Below are positions 1 through 8,468 of a stretch of DNA of 64,000 bases, piece by piece. The notes below the pieces were generated by a model. It did not search any database. It saw only the letters and a list, made by a program, of their open reading frames with translations, and was not told the DNA's origin. This DNA is from CBDBUR01 sp965212075 (GTDB lineage Bacteria > Pseudomonadota > Alphaproteobacteria > JAPOUT01 > G958296285): assembly GCA_965212075.1 (NCBI GenBank), contig OZ243043.1, positions 1,116,001-1,180,000 on the forward strand, read 5' to 3'. The position numbers and the translations under genes were made by a program. Every line of letters begins with the position of its first letter. Within the stretch, counting starts at the first letter, position 1.

Positions 1-358
1 TAAGACCGGAAAGACTTCTAGCTGTTGCCGCGCCGCGACTAAAGCCAAATATATAAATTTTATCGCCGTTTTTGTAATGATCGCAGATAAAAGCATAGCA
101 TTGTTTTATGTTCGTCGAAATCCCTATGCCCCGTAGCATGCCTTCAATTTTTCTAAAAAACTGACTCCATGGCTGCGAGCCAACACCCGCATCATAGAAT
201 GAAATTTGGCTCTGACCTTTTCCCACACCCTTCATGTTTGTTTGAGTGAATTTTTGGCCATCCATCATTTGAAAAAGCTTGTAGACATTTGAAGGCGTAG
301 GACTTATCTCTCCGTTTTGGCCTGTGCCATCAGCAAAAATAACGATATTTTTAGGCAT
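1..358 (-). CDS. DUF2235 alpha/beta-hydrolase, N-terminal part (cut by window edge)
   Basis: The reading frame is open from an ATG at 358 to the left window edge, so only about 119 N-terminal residues are present. The product begins MPKNIVIFADGTGQNG, followed by a TPSNVYKL-like stretch, and near residue 110 has GFSRGAATAR. That is the nucleophile elbow (G-x-S-x-G with Ser) of DUF2235 proteins, the family that includes Tle1-type phospholipase effectors of type VI secretion. Some members are ordinary cytoplasmic hydrolases, and no secretion-system gene is visible here, so an effector role is not established. The region is more AT-rich than the genes to its right, which suggests accessory DNA. 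The family call is firm; the substrate is unknown. Confidence 0.75.
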   Translation of the reverse strand, partial: MPKNIVIFADGTGQNGEISPTPSNVYKLFQMMDGQKFTQTNMKGVGKGQSQISFYDAGVGSQPWSQFFRKIEGMLRGIGISTNIKQCYAFICDHYKNGDKIYIFGFSRGAATARSLSGL

Positions 359-408
359 AAATTTTCTCAGTCTAGACGCTATAAAAATAGTTCATATGAG
401 CAGACTGT

Positions 409-441
409 CTCAATAAGGCCTCAATAAGACCTCAATAAGGC
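409..441. repeat. 11-bp tandem repeat, 3 copies
   Basis: Three consecutive copies of ctcaataagRc lie at 409-419, 420-430 and 431-441; the middle copy differs by one base. The last copy contains the TGA stop codon (minus strand, 432-434) of the small secreted-protein gene. It belongs to a family of short tandem duplications seen across the window. Confidence 0.9.
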
Positions 442-827
442 AGGGGATAATTGTTCGCGCGGCGATATTTATTCTGGCATTTTGCCATCGCCTCGCTCAT
501 CAATTCATGCCCCTTTTTTTCGCAATAGGACATGGATTTGCGATCGCCCACGAGCGCGCGCGTGCAGTCATAGAGCTTTTTCGTGATCTTGCCATAGCCA
601 TGCAGCGCAAAACAGGTCAGCGCCGCATTGCGCTCGCCAACCGGAAATGACAGCAAAAACTTCTTCTGCGTCGGCGATTGCCGATTCCAAAAACTATCAC
701 AGCGCGCCTGATTTCTCTCATCGCAGTTCATCAAGCCCGCAGGCGTCTTCGCCGAAACCGCCGCTGGCACACTCAATACGACAAGCAATAGGACAGGCCC
801 GAAAATAATCAAACTCAAAAATCTCAC
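432..827 (-). CDS. small secreted cysteine-containing protein, function unknown
   Basis: This is a 131-residue product. Residues 1-26 form a signal peptide (basic start, hydrophobic core LLLVVLSVP, cleavage near VSAK). The mature part of about 105 residues is basic and holds six cysteines, an even number consistent with disulfides in the periplasm. I do not recognise the family. Its start codon touches the stop of the SDR gene upstream at 827, so the two are probably cotranscribed from the right. Confidence 0.6.
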   Translation of the reverse strand: MRFLSLIIFGPVLLLVVLSVPAAVSAKTPAGLMNCDERNQARCDSFWNRQSPTQKKFLLSFPVGERNAALTCFALHGYGKITKKLYDCTRALVGDRKSMSYCEKKGHELMSEAMAKCQNKYRRANNYPLPY

Positions 828-1690
828 TACTTATCCCCTTCTTTATTTGCGCTCTCTTCCTCGTTGAATAGGCCGTCGCCAATCTTGCGGAATAAAAACC
901 GGTGATAAGCTAGCGGGAAAAGACGCTGGATGCGATCCATAAAGCGGGCATCGCCGCCAATGAGAATCCGCGCTTTGCCTTTGCGCATTCCTTTAATGAT
1001 CGTCTGCGCGGCATAATCTGGCGTGTTGCGCGCAAATTCGTCAAACTGCTCCGTGATGCGCTGCCGCTCTTCCGGCGTGTCTTTGGATTGCGGAAGCTTC
1101 ATATCGCGCGCGATATTCGTCTTGATGCCGCCCGGATGCACCGACGAAATTACGATCTCGCTCTTGCGCATCTCGTGGGTGAGAGCTTCGGTGAAGCCGC
1201 GGATCGCAAATTTTGACGCGTTATACGCCGATTGCTGCGGCACCCCAATAATCCCAAATATGCTCGACACATTGACCAGATTGCCACGGCCTTTTTCTAT
1301 CAATTGCGGCAAAAAAGCTTTTGTGCCATAAACCATGCCCCAAAAATTGATTTGCATCACGCGGTCAAGATCATCATAGGTCAGATCCTCCACCGTCGAG
1401 GCCTGCGCGACGCCCGCGCAGTTAATCACGATGTCTGCGCCATCATGCTCACGCTGGATGCGCTGCGCGATCTCATGCACCGCGTCGCGATTGCTGGTGT
1501 CCAAAATATGCGCCTCCGCGCGCCCGCCTTCTTCGCGTATGTCTTCGCGCGTTTGCTCGAGGCCTTCGCGATTCACATCGCAGATCACCACGCGGCGCAC
1601 TTCGGTTTTGCCCAAAGCCAGAGCCAAGCCGCGACCTATCCCGCTCGCCGCTCCGGTGACAAAGGCTGTCGCTCCTGTAAAATCACGCAT
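827..1690 (-). CDS. short-chain dehydrogenase/reductase (SDR)
   Basis: This 287-residue classical SDR has the nucleotide-binding TGAASGIGRG motif at residues 12-21, NCAG near residue 90 and the catalytic YNASK near residue 157. The C-terminal extension is long and basic, as in membrane-associated fatty-acyl or steroid-type SDRs, and the segment KGMRKGKARILIGGDARFMD resembles SDRs acting on lipophilic substrates. The ATG at 1690 is preceded by AAGGGG. The substrate cannot be deduced. It probably forms a two-gene unit with the small secreted protein and is divergent from phoR. Confidence 0.85.
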   Translation of the reverse strand: MRDFTGATAFVTGAASGIGRGLALALGKTEVRRVVICDVNREGLEQTREDIREEGGRAEAHILDTSNRDAVHEIAQRIQREHDGADIVINCAGVAQASTVEDLTYDDLDRVMQINFWGMVYGTKAFLPQLIEKGRGNLVNVSSIFGIIGVPQQSAYNASKFAIRGFTEALTHEMRKSEIVISSVHPGGIKTNIARDMKLPQSKDTPEERQRITEQFDEFARNTPDYAAQTIIKGMRKGKARILIGGDARFMDRIQRLFPLAYHRFLFRKIGDGLFNEEESANKEGDK

Positions 1691-1731
1691 AATTTTCCCC
1701 TTGCATTTAACCCATTGAAATCATTTTGCGC

Positions 1732-1743
1732 TATTCTAACCAA
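1732..1743 (+). promoter_or_regulatory. -10-like element of a possible leaderless phoR promoter
   Basis: TTGCGC is followed directly by TATTCT at 1732-1737, then six bases, then the phoR ATG at 1744. No Shine-Dalgarno sequence is present. A -10 hexamer ending 6 nt before ATG would place transcription start at or next to the A of ATG. No good -35 box is visible. Confidence 0.4.
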
Positions 1744-3147
1744 ATGGCAGCCAAAACGAAACATGCAATTAGCACGCCGGGCACGCAGGCAGCACGGGAT
1801 TTGCCGCCCAAAACGGCCTTCAATCCTCTCGTGAGCCGCCTAGCGCGCCATGCGCTCGTTCTCTGTTTCACCGCTGGCGCGATGATATTGTTCGTGATTG
1901 AAGGGCTGGTGAGCTTGCCGCTCGCGGCCATGGCGATGGTGATCATTCTCGCCTCCGCGCTCATCTATACCGGCCCGCTGCCGGCGATAAATATGCGGCG
2001 GCAGCGCGCGCTGCGGCTTTATGCGCTCCGGCGCGATGCCGCCAACCTTCTGCCTGCACCTCTTCTGCTGACAAATCTGCAAGGCCGGGTGCGGCTTGCC
2101 AATCGCGCCGCGGTGGCTTTGTTTGAGCGCGAAAATCTGCGCGACTTACACATCTCTGCCCTTGTGCGCGATCCGGTTTTCTTAAACGCTTTCGCGCAAG
2201 CACAACAAAGCGGCCAAACGCAAAACATCACTTGGCACATTCCGGTTCCGATTGAGCGCGAGTTCGACGTTCATATTGCTGCAGCACTTGCGCCGCGGCA
2301 TGGCATGAAGCCTTTTATTCTTATGACCTTTGATGAAAAAACCGAAATCCGCCGCACTGAGCAGATGCGCCGCGACTTCATTGCCAATGCAAGCCATGAG
2401 CTCAAAACACCGCTTTCTATCTTTACCAGCTATCTTGAAACTCTGCGCGAGATTGATGCGCAAGATGAAGATACGAAGAAAAAATTCATCTCCGTGATGG
2501 AAGAACAATCTCAGCTCATGGTGCGGCTCATTGATGACCTCCTCTCGCTGAGCCGCATTGAACAGCAAGAACACCTTCCGCCTAGCGAGCATATCAGCCT
2601 TCTTTCTGTCATTCATCAAGCTGTCAAAATCAATGAATCAGCGGCGAAAAAAGCCAACACAGAAATCAAAATCGTCAAAACACCCGACGAGACCCAAAAT
2701 CAAAACGCGCAAAGCGCGCAAAGTCAGGGCGATTCAAAAGAGCTTGTGCAAGCGATGAGCAACCTCATTCAAAACGCCATTTATCATGGCGCGCATGACG
2801 GTGCGCATGATGGTGCGCATGATCAAAATCAAAATAAGAATATCCATATCAGTCTGACTGAAGATGTTTTTGAAGGCCGACCGGCATGGGCGATCGCCGT
2901 GCGCGATTTCGGGCGCGGCATTGCCCCGCATCATGCGCCGCGCCTCACCGAGCGGTTTTATCGAATCAATCCCGAAGATTCGTCTCTTGACGATCAGGGC
3001 AGGCTGAGCGGCACCGGCCTCGGCCTCGCCATCGTTAAACATATCCTCACGCGCCATCGCGGCGAATTGCGCATCCAAAGCCAGCCCGGACAGGGCGCCA
3101 CTTTCATCGCCATCTTGCCGCAAAGTCTGCCCGCATCCTCAGATTAA
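1744..3147 (+). CDS. phoR: phosphate regulon sensor histidine kinase PhoR
   Basis: The product has two membrane segments near residues 35-78 with almost no periplasmic loop, then a PAS-like region at about 90-195, a HisKA helix with NASHELKTPLS (phospho-accepting His218), and a HATPase domain with N-box NLIQNAIYH and G boxes DFGRGIAP and GTGLGLAIV. The absence of an external sensor fits PhoR proteins, which sense phosphate through PstSCAB-PhoU. The start is set at ATG 1744; a TTG at 1726 is in frame but less likely. Directly behind the N-box a loop has been extended by three 12-bp copies (GAHD repeated). It heads the pst-pho block whose cognate regulator gene, phoB, is the last gene. Confidence 0.93.
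   Translation: MAAKTKHAISTPGTQAARDLPPKTAFNPLVSRLARHALVLCFTAGAMILFVIEGLVSLPLAAMAMVIILASALIYTGPLPAINMRRQRALRLYALRRDAANLLPAPLLLTNLQGRVRLANRAAVALFERENLRDLHISALVRDPVFLNAFAQAQQSGQTQNITWHIPVPIEREFDVHIAAALAPRHGMKPFILMTFDEKTEIRRTEQMRRDFIANASHELKTPLSIFTSYLETLREIDAQDEDTKKKFISVMEEQSQLMVRLIDDLLSLSRIEQQEHLPPSEHISLLSVIHQAVKINESAAKKANTEIKIVKTPDETQNQNAQSAQSQGDSKELVQAMSNLIQNAIYHGAHDGAHDGAHDQNQNKNIHISLTEDVFEGRPAWAIAVRDFGRGIAPHHAPRLTERFYRINPEDSSLDDQGRLSGTGLGLAIVKHILTRHRGELRIQSQPGQGATFIAILPQSLPASSD
2788..2823 (+). repeat. 12-bp in-frame tandem repeat in phoR, 3 copies
   Basis: Units at 2788-2799, 2800-2811 and 2812-2823 (ggYgcgcatgaY) encode GAHD three times, directly after the N-box of the kinase ATPase domain. 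Confidence 0.9.
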
Positions 3148-3183
3148 GCCGTTGAAAAAAAAGAATAGTTGGGGCATTAAAAA

Positions 3184-3218
3184 ATATAGTTAAATATAGT
3201 TAAGTTAAATATAGTTAA
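3184..3218 (+). repeat. 10-bp repeat atatagttaa before pstS
   Basis: Identical copies of atatagttaa lie at 3184-3193, 3194-3203 and 3209-3218, the last after a partial gttaa. The run abuts the Pho-box-like site and makes the pstS upstream region very AT-rich. Confidence 0.85.
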
Positions 3219-3236
3219 TTGTCATAAAACCATCAC
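3219..3236 (+). promoter_or_regulatory. Pho-box-like PhoB binding site upstream of pstS
   Basis: TTGTCAT, a four-base spacer aaaa, and CCATCAC follow the known Pho-box layout of two 7-mers (CTGTCAT) separated by four AT-rich bases. The first half matches at 6 of 7 positions and the second at 5 of 7 against CTGTCAC. It lies 47 bases before the pstS ATG, and the regulator PhoB is encoded in the same locus. Confidence 0.6.
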
Positions 3237-3282
3237 ATTTGGTGGCTAGGGTCTTCTCATCAAGATAGACGGAGGTCCTCTC

Positions 3283-4335
3283 ATGGCTAAATATCTCGCT
3301 TATTTCATTCCCGCTTTGCTCTGGGCTTTGCCTGCTAATGTGCAAGCGCGTGAGCAGATCAAAATTGTTGGCTCGTCCACCATGTTTCCTTTTTCCTCGG
3401 TCGTCGCTGAGCATTTTGGCCGCACGACAAAATACCGCACGCCCATCGTTGAATCCACCGGCACTGGCGGCGGCTTTAAATTATTTTGCGCGGGCATCGG
3501 TGAAAATCATCCCGACATCACCAACGCATCGCGGCGCATCAAAAAATCCGAATTTGAAACATGTAAAAGCAATCGCATCAACATCACTGAAGTCAAAACT
3601 GGCTTTGATGGCATTGTGCTGGCAACCGCCAAATCTGGACAAAGATTCAAATTAACGCGCAAGCAGATTTTTCAAGCGCTCGCCGCGCGTGTGCCTGTGA
3701 AAGGCAAACTGCACAAAAATCCTTATCGGAAATGGAGCGATATTGACAAAAGCCTCCCGAACATCAAAATAGAAGTGCTCGGTCCGCCGCCGACATCCGG
3801 TACACGCGACGCTTTCGTTGAACAAGCGATGGAAGGCGGTGCAAAAAAATTCAAAATATTCGTCAACATGCGCAAGAAGGACAAGAAAAAATTCAAAGCG
3901 ATTGCTCATGCGATTCGCCAAGATGGCGCGTTCATTGAAGCCGGTGAAAACGACAACCTCATCGTGCAAAAGCTGCTCGCCAACAAAAATGCGCTTGGCA
4001 TTTTTGGCTTCAGCTTTCTTGACAATAATAGCGATCAGCTGCAAGGCGCTTTGGTTGAAGGCATTGCGCCAAGTTTTGACAAGATCGCGGCGGGCGAATA
4101 TCCCATCTCCCGCTCGCTCTTCTTTTATGTAAAAAAGAATCACGTCGGAATCATTCCGGGCATTCAGCGTTTCGTTCAAGATTTCACCAGCCCGCAAAAC
4201 TGGGGCGATGATGGCCGTCTGGCCGAACGCGGCTTGATCCCGCTGCCCGCAGCGCAGCGCCGCAAAACTGCCCGCTCAGCGCGCAATTTCAAGCAATTGC
4301 AGCTCAAAGAGCTTCTGCTTTCGCAGGGGCAATAA
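3283..4335 (+). CDS. pstS: phosphate ABC transporter substrate-binding protein PstS
   Basis: This 350-residue periplasmic protein has a signal peptide of about 22 residues (cleaved near VQAR). The mature N-terminus carries IVGSSTMFPFSS, the Ser/Thr phosphate-binding loop of PstS proteins, and a central GPPPTSGTRDAF segment supplies further binding residues. It captures phosphate and delivers it to PstC/PstA. The ATG at 3283 follows GGAGG with good spacing. It is the first gene of the pstS-pstC-pstA-pstB-phoU-phoB run and has a Pho-box-like site upstream. Confidence 0.93.
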   Translation: MAKYLAYFIPALLWALPANVQAREQIKIVGSSTMFPFSSVVAEHFGRTTKYRTPIVESTGTGGGFKLFCAGIGENHPDITNASRRIKKSEFETCKSNRINITEVKTGFDGIVLATAKSGQRFKLTRKQIFQALAARVPVKGKLHKNPYRKWSDIDKSLPNIKIEVLGPPPTSGTRDAFVEQAMEGGAKKFKIFVNMRKKDKKKFKAIAHAIRQDGAFIEAGENDNLIVQKLLANKNALGIFGFSFLDNNSDQLQGALVEGIAPSFDKIAAGEYPISRSLFFYVKKNHVGIIPGIQRFVQDFTSPQNWGDDGRLAERGLIPLPAAQRRKTARSARNFKQLQLKELLLSQGQ

Positions 4336-4398
4336 AGCGCACACAAGAATACAGGCCGATGCAGACTCATCAAATTATAATTAATCAATAATCATCCG

Positions 4399-5766
4399 AT
4401 GACTCTGCCCGGCCTGTTCACTTTGCTCATTCTACTCAGCGCCTGGCTTCTTTTTGCCGGACGTGGCCGCATGATGGCTCTGCGTTCGCGCAACATCGCG
4501 CTCGCCGCAGCGCCTCTGCACTATGGCGCTTGGACGGCCATCTGCAGCTTTTCCGCAAGCGTTTTGATCATTCTCATCTGGCTGACCGCTGAGCAATTTA
4601 TTATTGATGCGCAGCTGCTCTCACAAATTAGCGCGCACCTCTCTGACCGCGTTGAGCAGGAAATTGCGCTCATCGCCGCGCAAATGAAAGACCTCTCCGC
4701 CGCAGCCCATTCTGATCCGGTGCTCGCGGCGATCCACGATGAACATCAGGCGGCAAAAATCGCCAGCCGCTTCTGGATGACCCTCACCGTCATTGTGAGC
4801 GCCATCGGATTTGGCGGCTTTGCGCTGGTGCGGCTTCATCCCGCGCAAAAAATGCGCGAAAAAATCGAGCGGCTGGCGCGCATCTTGATGTTCGCTTGTG
4901 CGCTCATCGCCGTTTTCATCACTGCGGGTGTTTTTCTCTCGCTGATCTTTGAGACGGTCAGATTTTTTCAGCTCATCTCGCCGATAGATTTTCTGTTTGG
5001 CCTTGAATGGAGTCCGCAGACCGCTCTGCGTCCGGGGCAAGTCGCTGCTGAGGGGCAATTCGGCATCATTCCGCTTTTTGCCGGCACTTTATTGATTACG
5101 CTGATCGCACTGCTCATCGCCGGGCCGATCGGCCTGATGTCGGCGATTTATATGGCCGAATATGCAAGCCCAAAAATTCACGCGCTCGCCAAACCGATGC
5201 TTGAAATTCTCGCGGGCATTCCGACCGTCGTCTATGGCTTTTTCGCCGCTTTGACTCTAGCACCTTGGATTCGCCGCCTCGCTGAAAGTTTGGGGCTCAC
5301 GGCGTCATCTGAATCGGCGCTGGCTGCAGGCATCGTCATGGGCATTATGATCATTCCGTTCATCTCGTCTTTGTCCGACGATGTGATCACCGCCGTGCCG
5401 CATAATTTGCGCGACGGCTCTTATGCGCTCGGCGCGACAAAATCCGAAACCATTTTGCGAGTCGTGCTGCCTGCGGCTTTGCCGGGCATTGCGAGCGGCT
5501 TTTTGCTGGCGATCTCGCGCGCGATCGGCGAGACGATGATCGTCGTGATGGCCGCCGGATTAGCCGCCAATCTCACCGCCAATCCGCTTGAAGCCGTGAC
5601 CACCGTCACCGTGCAAATCGTCACTTTGCTGGTTGGCGATCAGGAATTTGACAGCGCCAAAACGCTTGCTGCCTTTGCGCTCGGCCTGACCTTATTTATC
5701 ATCACTTTGATTTTGAACACTTTGGCCCTGTTCACCGTGCGGAAATATCGCGAGCAATATGATTGA
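4399..5766 (+). CDS. pstC: phosphate ABC transporter permease PstC
   Basis: The product is 455 residues, longer than the roughly 320 of the E. coli protein because of extra N-terminal membrane segments and an extracytoplasmic stretch, the layout usual in alphaproteobacteria. The conserved binding-protein-dependent permease core fills the second half, with EYASPKIHALAKPMLEILAG and the coupling loop YALGATKSETILRVVLP that docks on PstB. The stop overlaps the pstA start by four bases, which indicates translational coupling. Confidence 0.92.
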   Translation: MTLPGLFTLLILLSAWLLFAGRGRMMALRSRNIALAAAPLHYGAWTAICSFSASVLIILIWLTAEQFIIDAQLLSQISAHLSDRVEQEIALIAAQMKDLSAAAHSDPVLAAIHDEHQAAKIASRFWMTLTVIVSAIGFGGFALVRLHPAQKMREKIERLARILMFACALIAVFITAGVFLSLIFETVRFFQLISPIDFLFGLEWSPQTALRPGQVAAEGQFGIIPLFAGTLLITLIALLIAGPIGLMSAIYMAEYASPKIHALAKPMLEILAGIPTVVYGFFAALTLAPWIRRLAESLGLTASSESALAAGIVMGIMIIPFISSLSDDVITAVPHNLRDGSYALGATKSETILRVVLPAALPGIASGFLLAISRAIGETMIVVMAAGLAANLTANPLEAVTTVTVQIVTLLVGDQEFDSAKTLAAFALGLTLFIITLILNTLALFTVRKYREQYD

Positions 5767-6983
5767 TGAGCCAGATAAGCGGACATAAACAGCGCCAGAA
5801 ACGGCACCGCACCGAGCGCATTTTCAAAGCTTCCGGTCTGGCCATGCTCTGCCTCGCGGCGATTTTGCTGGTGATTCTCGTCAGCACGGTGAGCTTTCGC
5901 GGGCTGGCCGCCTTTCGGCATGCTGAGGTTAGGCTGCCGATCAAACTCACTGCGTTCCAAGATAAAAGCGAAATTGATTATCGCGCGCTTCTCAGAACAT
6001 CGCTTGCTGCCCTGTTTCCCGAAGAGGCGCAAAGCCGCCGCGGCAGAAGAAATCTGATGCGCGTTCTGCCTGCGGCGCATGTGATGGAAAAACTGCCGGA
6101 TCGCATTGATCATAGAAATGTTGAGGCGGTGCAATATGTCTGGCTGCCAATGTCCGACACCGCCGATGATTTTCTCAAAAGCAGCGCGGCCAATCTGCCC
6201 GACCGGCAAAAAAGCTGGCTTGAAAAATTAGAGGCGGAAGGCAATATTCGCTTTGCGTTTAACACGGAGTTTTTCACCGCAGGCGATAGCCGCAATCCGG
6301 AACATGCCGGTATTTATGCCGCTCTGACGGGGTCTTTGTGGCTGATGATGATTACTTTTTTGCTGAGCTTTCCGGTCGGGGTGCTGGCTGCGATTTATCT
6401 TGAAGAATTCGCGCCCGCCAATCGCTGGAGCGACTTTATTGAGATCAACATTAATAATCTGGCCTCAGTGCCCTCAATCATTTTCGGCCTGATGGGCTTG
6501 GCGCTGTTTCTTAATTGGTTTGGGCTGCCGCGCTCCTCGCCTTTGGTCGGGGGGATGGTGCTGTCTTTGATGACCCTGCCGACGATCATCATCGCAACCC
6601 GCGCAGCACTCGCGGCGGTGCCGCCTTCCATCCGCGAGGCGGCATTAGGGATCGGCGCTTCGCATATGCAGAGCGTCTTTCATCATGTCGTGCCGCTCGC
6701 TCTGCCCGGCATTTTGACCGGCACGATCATCGGCATGAGCCGCGCGCTGGGCGAAACCGCGCCGCTTTTGATGATCGGCATGGTCGCTTTCATCACTGAT
6801 ACGCCGCAAAACCTCACCGATCCGGCCAGCGTTCTGCCGGTGCAGATTTATATCTGGTCAGACAGCCCCGAGCGCGGCTTCGCCGATAAAGCGAGCGCGG
6901 CCATTATGATCTTGCTGCTTTTTCTGATTAGCATGAACGCCTTCGCCGTCTTCCTGCGCCGCCGCTTTGCGCATCGGTGGTAA
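5763..6983 (+). CDS. pstA: phosphate ABC transporter permease PstA
   Basis: The product is 406 residues. An N-terminal extension of about 150 residues (one membrane segment plus an extracytoplasmic domain of the DUF3333 type found in alphaproteobacterial PstA) precedes the permease core. The core includes EEFAPANRWSDFIEININN and the coupling loop AALGIGASHMQSVFHHVVP. With PstC it forms the membrane channel. It overlaps pstC by four bases and is followed eight bases later by pstB. Confidence 0.92.
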   Translation: MMSQISGHKQRQKRHRTERIFKASGLAMLCLAAILLVILVSTVSFRGLAAFRHAEVRLPIKLTAFQDKSEIDYRALLRTSLAALFPEEAQSRRGRRNLMRVLPAAHVMEKLPDRIDHRNVEAVQYVWLPMSDTADDFLKSSAANLPDRQKSWLEKLEAEGNIRFAFNTEFFTAGDSRNPEHAGIYAALTGSLWLMMITFLLSFPVGVLAAIYLEEFAPANRWSDFIEININNLASVPSIIFGLMGLALFLNWFGLPRSSPLVGGMVLSLMTLPTIIIATRAALAAVPPSIREAALGIGASHMQSVFHHVVPLALPGILTGTIIGMSRALGETAPLLMIGMVAFITDTPQNLTDPASVLPVQIYIWSDSPERGFADKASAAIMILLLFLISMNAFAVFLRRRFAHRW

Positions 6984-6991
6984 GATAAATC

Positions 6992-7756
6992 ATGTCCAGC
7001 CAGCCTGAAATCAAAACCCAAAATGTTGACGTCTTTTACGGCGTCAAACAGGCGATTTTTGACGTCTCCATTGATGTGCCCAAAAATCAAGTCACGGCCT
7101 TGATCGGCCCTTCCGGCTGCGGCAAATCAACCTTTCTGCGCTGCCTGAACCGCATGAACGATGTGATCCCCGAATGTCGCATCTCCGGTCTGGTGGAAAT
7201 TGACGGCGAAAATATCTATGCGCAAAAAATCGACCTCGTCGCCCTTCGGCGGCGCGTTGGCATGGTGTTCCAAAAGCCCAACCCTTTCCCCAAATCCATC
7301 TACGAAAATATCGCCTATGGCCTGCGCATCCATACGCTCACCGAACATCGCGCCGAAATGGATGCGGTCATTGAGCGCGCGCTCACCCATGCCGGATTGT
7401 GGGACGAAGTCAAAGATCGCCTTGATGAGCGCGCGACGTCTTTGTCGGGCGGGCAGCAGCAAAGATTATGCATCGCGCGCGCGATCGCCGTCAGCCCCGA
7501 TGTCATCTTGATGGATGAGCCATGCTCTTCGCTTGATCCGATCGCCACCGCTCACATTGAAGAATTGATTGACGAATTGCGTCATCATTATACGATTGTT
7601 ATTGTAACACATTCCATGCAGCAGGCGGCGCGCGCCTCGCAGCAGACGGCGTTCTTTCACTTGGGCACGCTCGTTGAGCACGGCGCCACACAAGATATTT
7701 TCACACAGCCTAAAGACCAGCGCACACAAGATTACATCACCGGAAGATTCGGATAA
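6992..7756 (+). CDS. pstB: phosphate ABC transporter ATPase PstB
   Basis: This 254-residue ABC ATPase has Walker A GPSGCGKST at residues 39-47, Q-loop VFQKPNPFP, signature LSGGQQQRL, Walker B VILMDEPCSSLDP and the switch His in VTHSMQQA. The VFQKPNPFP-K-SIYEN stretch is diagnostic of PstB. It energises PstCA. It ends 18 bases before phoU. Confidence 0.96.
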   Translation: MSSQPEIKTQNVDVFYGVKQAIFDVSIDVPKNQVTALIGPSGCGKSTFLRCLNRMNDVIPECRISGLVEIDGENIYAQKIDLVALRRRVGMVFQKPNPFPKSIYENIAYGLRIHTLTEHRAEMDAVIERALTHAGLWDEVKDRLDERATSLSGGQQQRLCIARAIAVSPDVILMDEPCSSLDPIATAHIEELIDELRHHYTIVIVTHSMQQAARASQQTAFFHLGTLVEHGATQDIFTQPKDQRTQDYITGRFG

Positions 7757-7773
7757 ACTTTAAGGAGACCTTC

Positions 7774-8466
7774 ATGCCCAGCCGACATACCGTCAACTCG
7801 TTTGATCAAGAACTCACCCAATTGTCCAACCTCATCGTGCAAATGGGCGGCCTCGCCGAAGCGCAGATGGCCGAAGCCCTCAAAGTGATGCAAAGCCACG
7901 ATCTCGCCATCATTGAAAAAATCATCCAGAGCGATAAAGAAATTGACGATCTAGACATCAAAATCAACAATCATGTCGTCCAATTGCTCGCGCGCCGACA
8001 GCCTATGGCGCTTGATCTGCGCGAAACCATCGCCGCGCTCAAAATCTCGTCCGACCTCGAGCGCATCGGCGATATCGCCAAACACGTAGCCCAGCTGAGC
8101 AGCGAAGTCGGCCTGTCCCTGCCGCGCGCGGTGGATGGCGGACTTGCGCATATGGGCCGCCGCGCGCTCAAACAGATCAAAGACTCGCTTGATGCCTATT
8201 GCGAGCGCGATACCCAAAAAGCCTTCTCCGTCTGGCATGATGATCAAGAGCTGGACAATCTCTATAACGCCACGATTCGTGAAATGCTCACCTATATGCT
8301 TGAAGATCATCAGGCGATCTCGTCATGCATTGACCTGCTATTTGTCGCAAAATATATAGAGCGCGCGGGCGACCATTCCACCAACATCGCCGAGACGATC
8401 ATCTTTGTCTCCACCGGCAAGCCGCCGCCCGAACGGCCTAAAGGCAAAAAAACCAATCTGGATTAA
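7774..8466 (+). CDS. phoU: phosphate signalling protein PhoU
   Basis: The product is 230 residues with two PhoU helical repeats. Each carries a metal-binding E-x3-D-type motif, visible as ISSDLERIGDIAKHVAQ and as VAKYIERAGDHSTNIAE. PhoU links the Pst transporter to PhoR and represses the Pho response when phosphate is plentiful. The ATG follows AAGGAGA. It ends two bases before phoB. Confidence 0.96.
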   Translation: MPSRHTVNSFDQELTQLSNLIVQMGGLAEAQMAEALKVMQSHDLAIIEKIIQSDKEIDDLDIKINNHVVQLLARRQPMALDLRETIAALKISSDLERIGDIAKHVAQLSSEVGLSLPRAVDGGLAHMGRRALKQIKDSLDAYCERDTQKAFSVWHDDQELDNLYNATIREMLTYMLEDHQAISSCIDLLFVAKYIERAGDHSTNIAETIIFVSTGKPPPERPKGKKTNLD

Positions 8467-8468
8467 TC

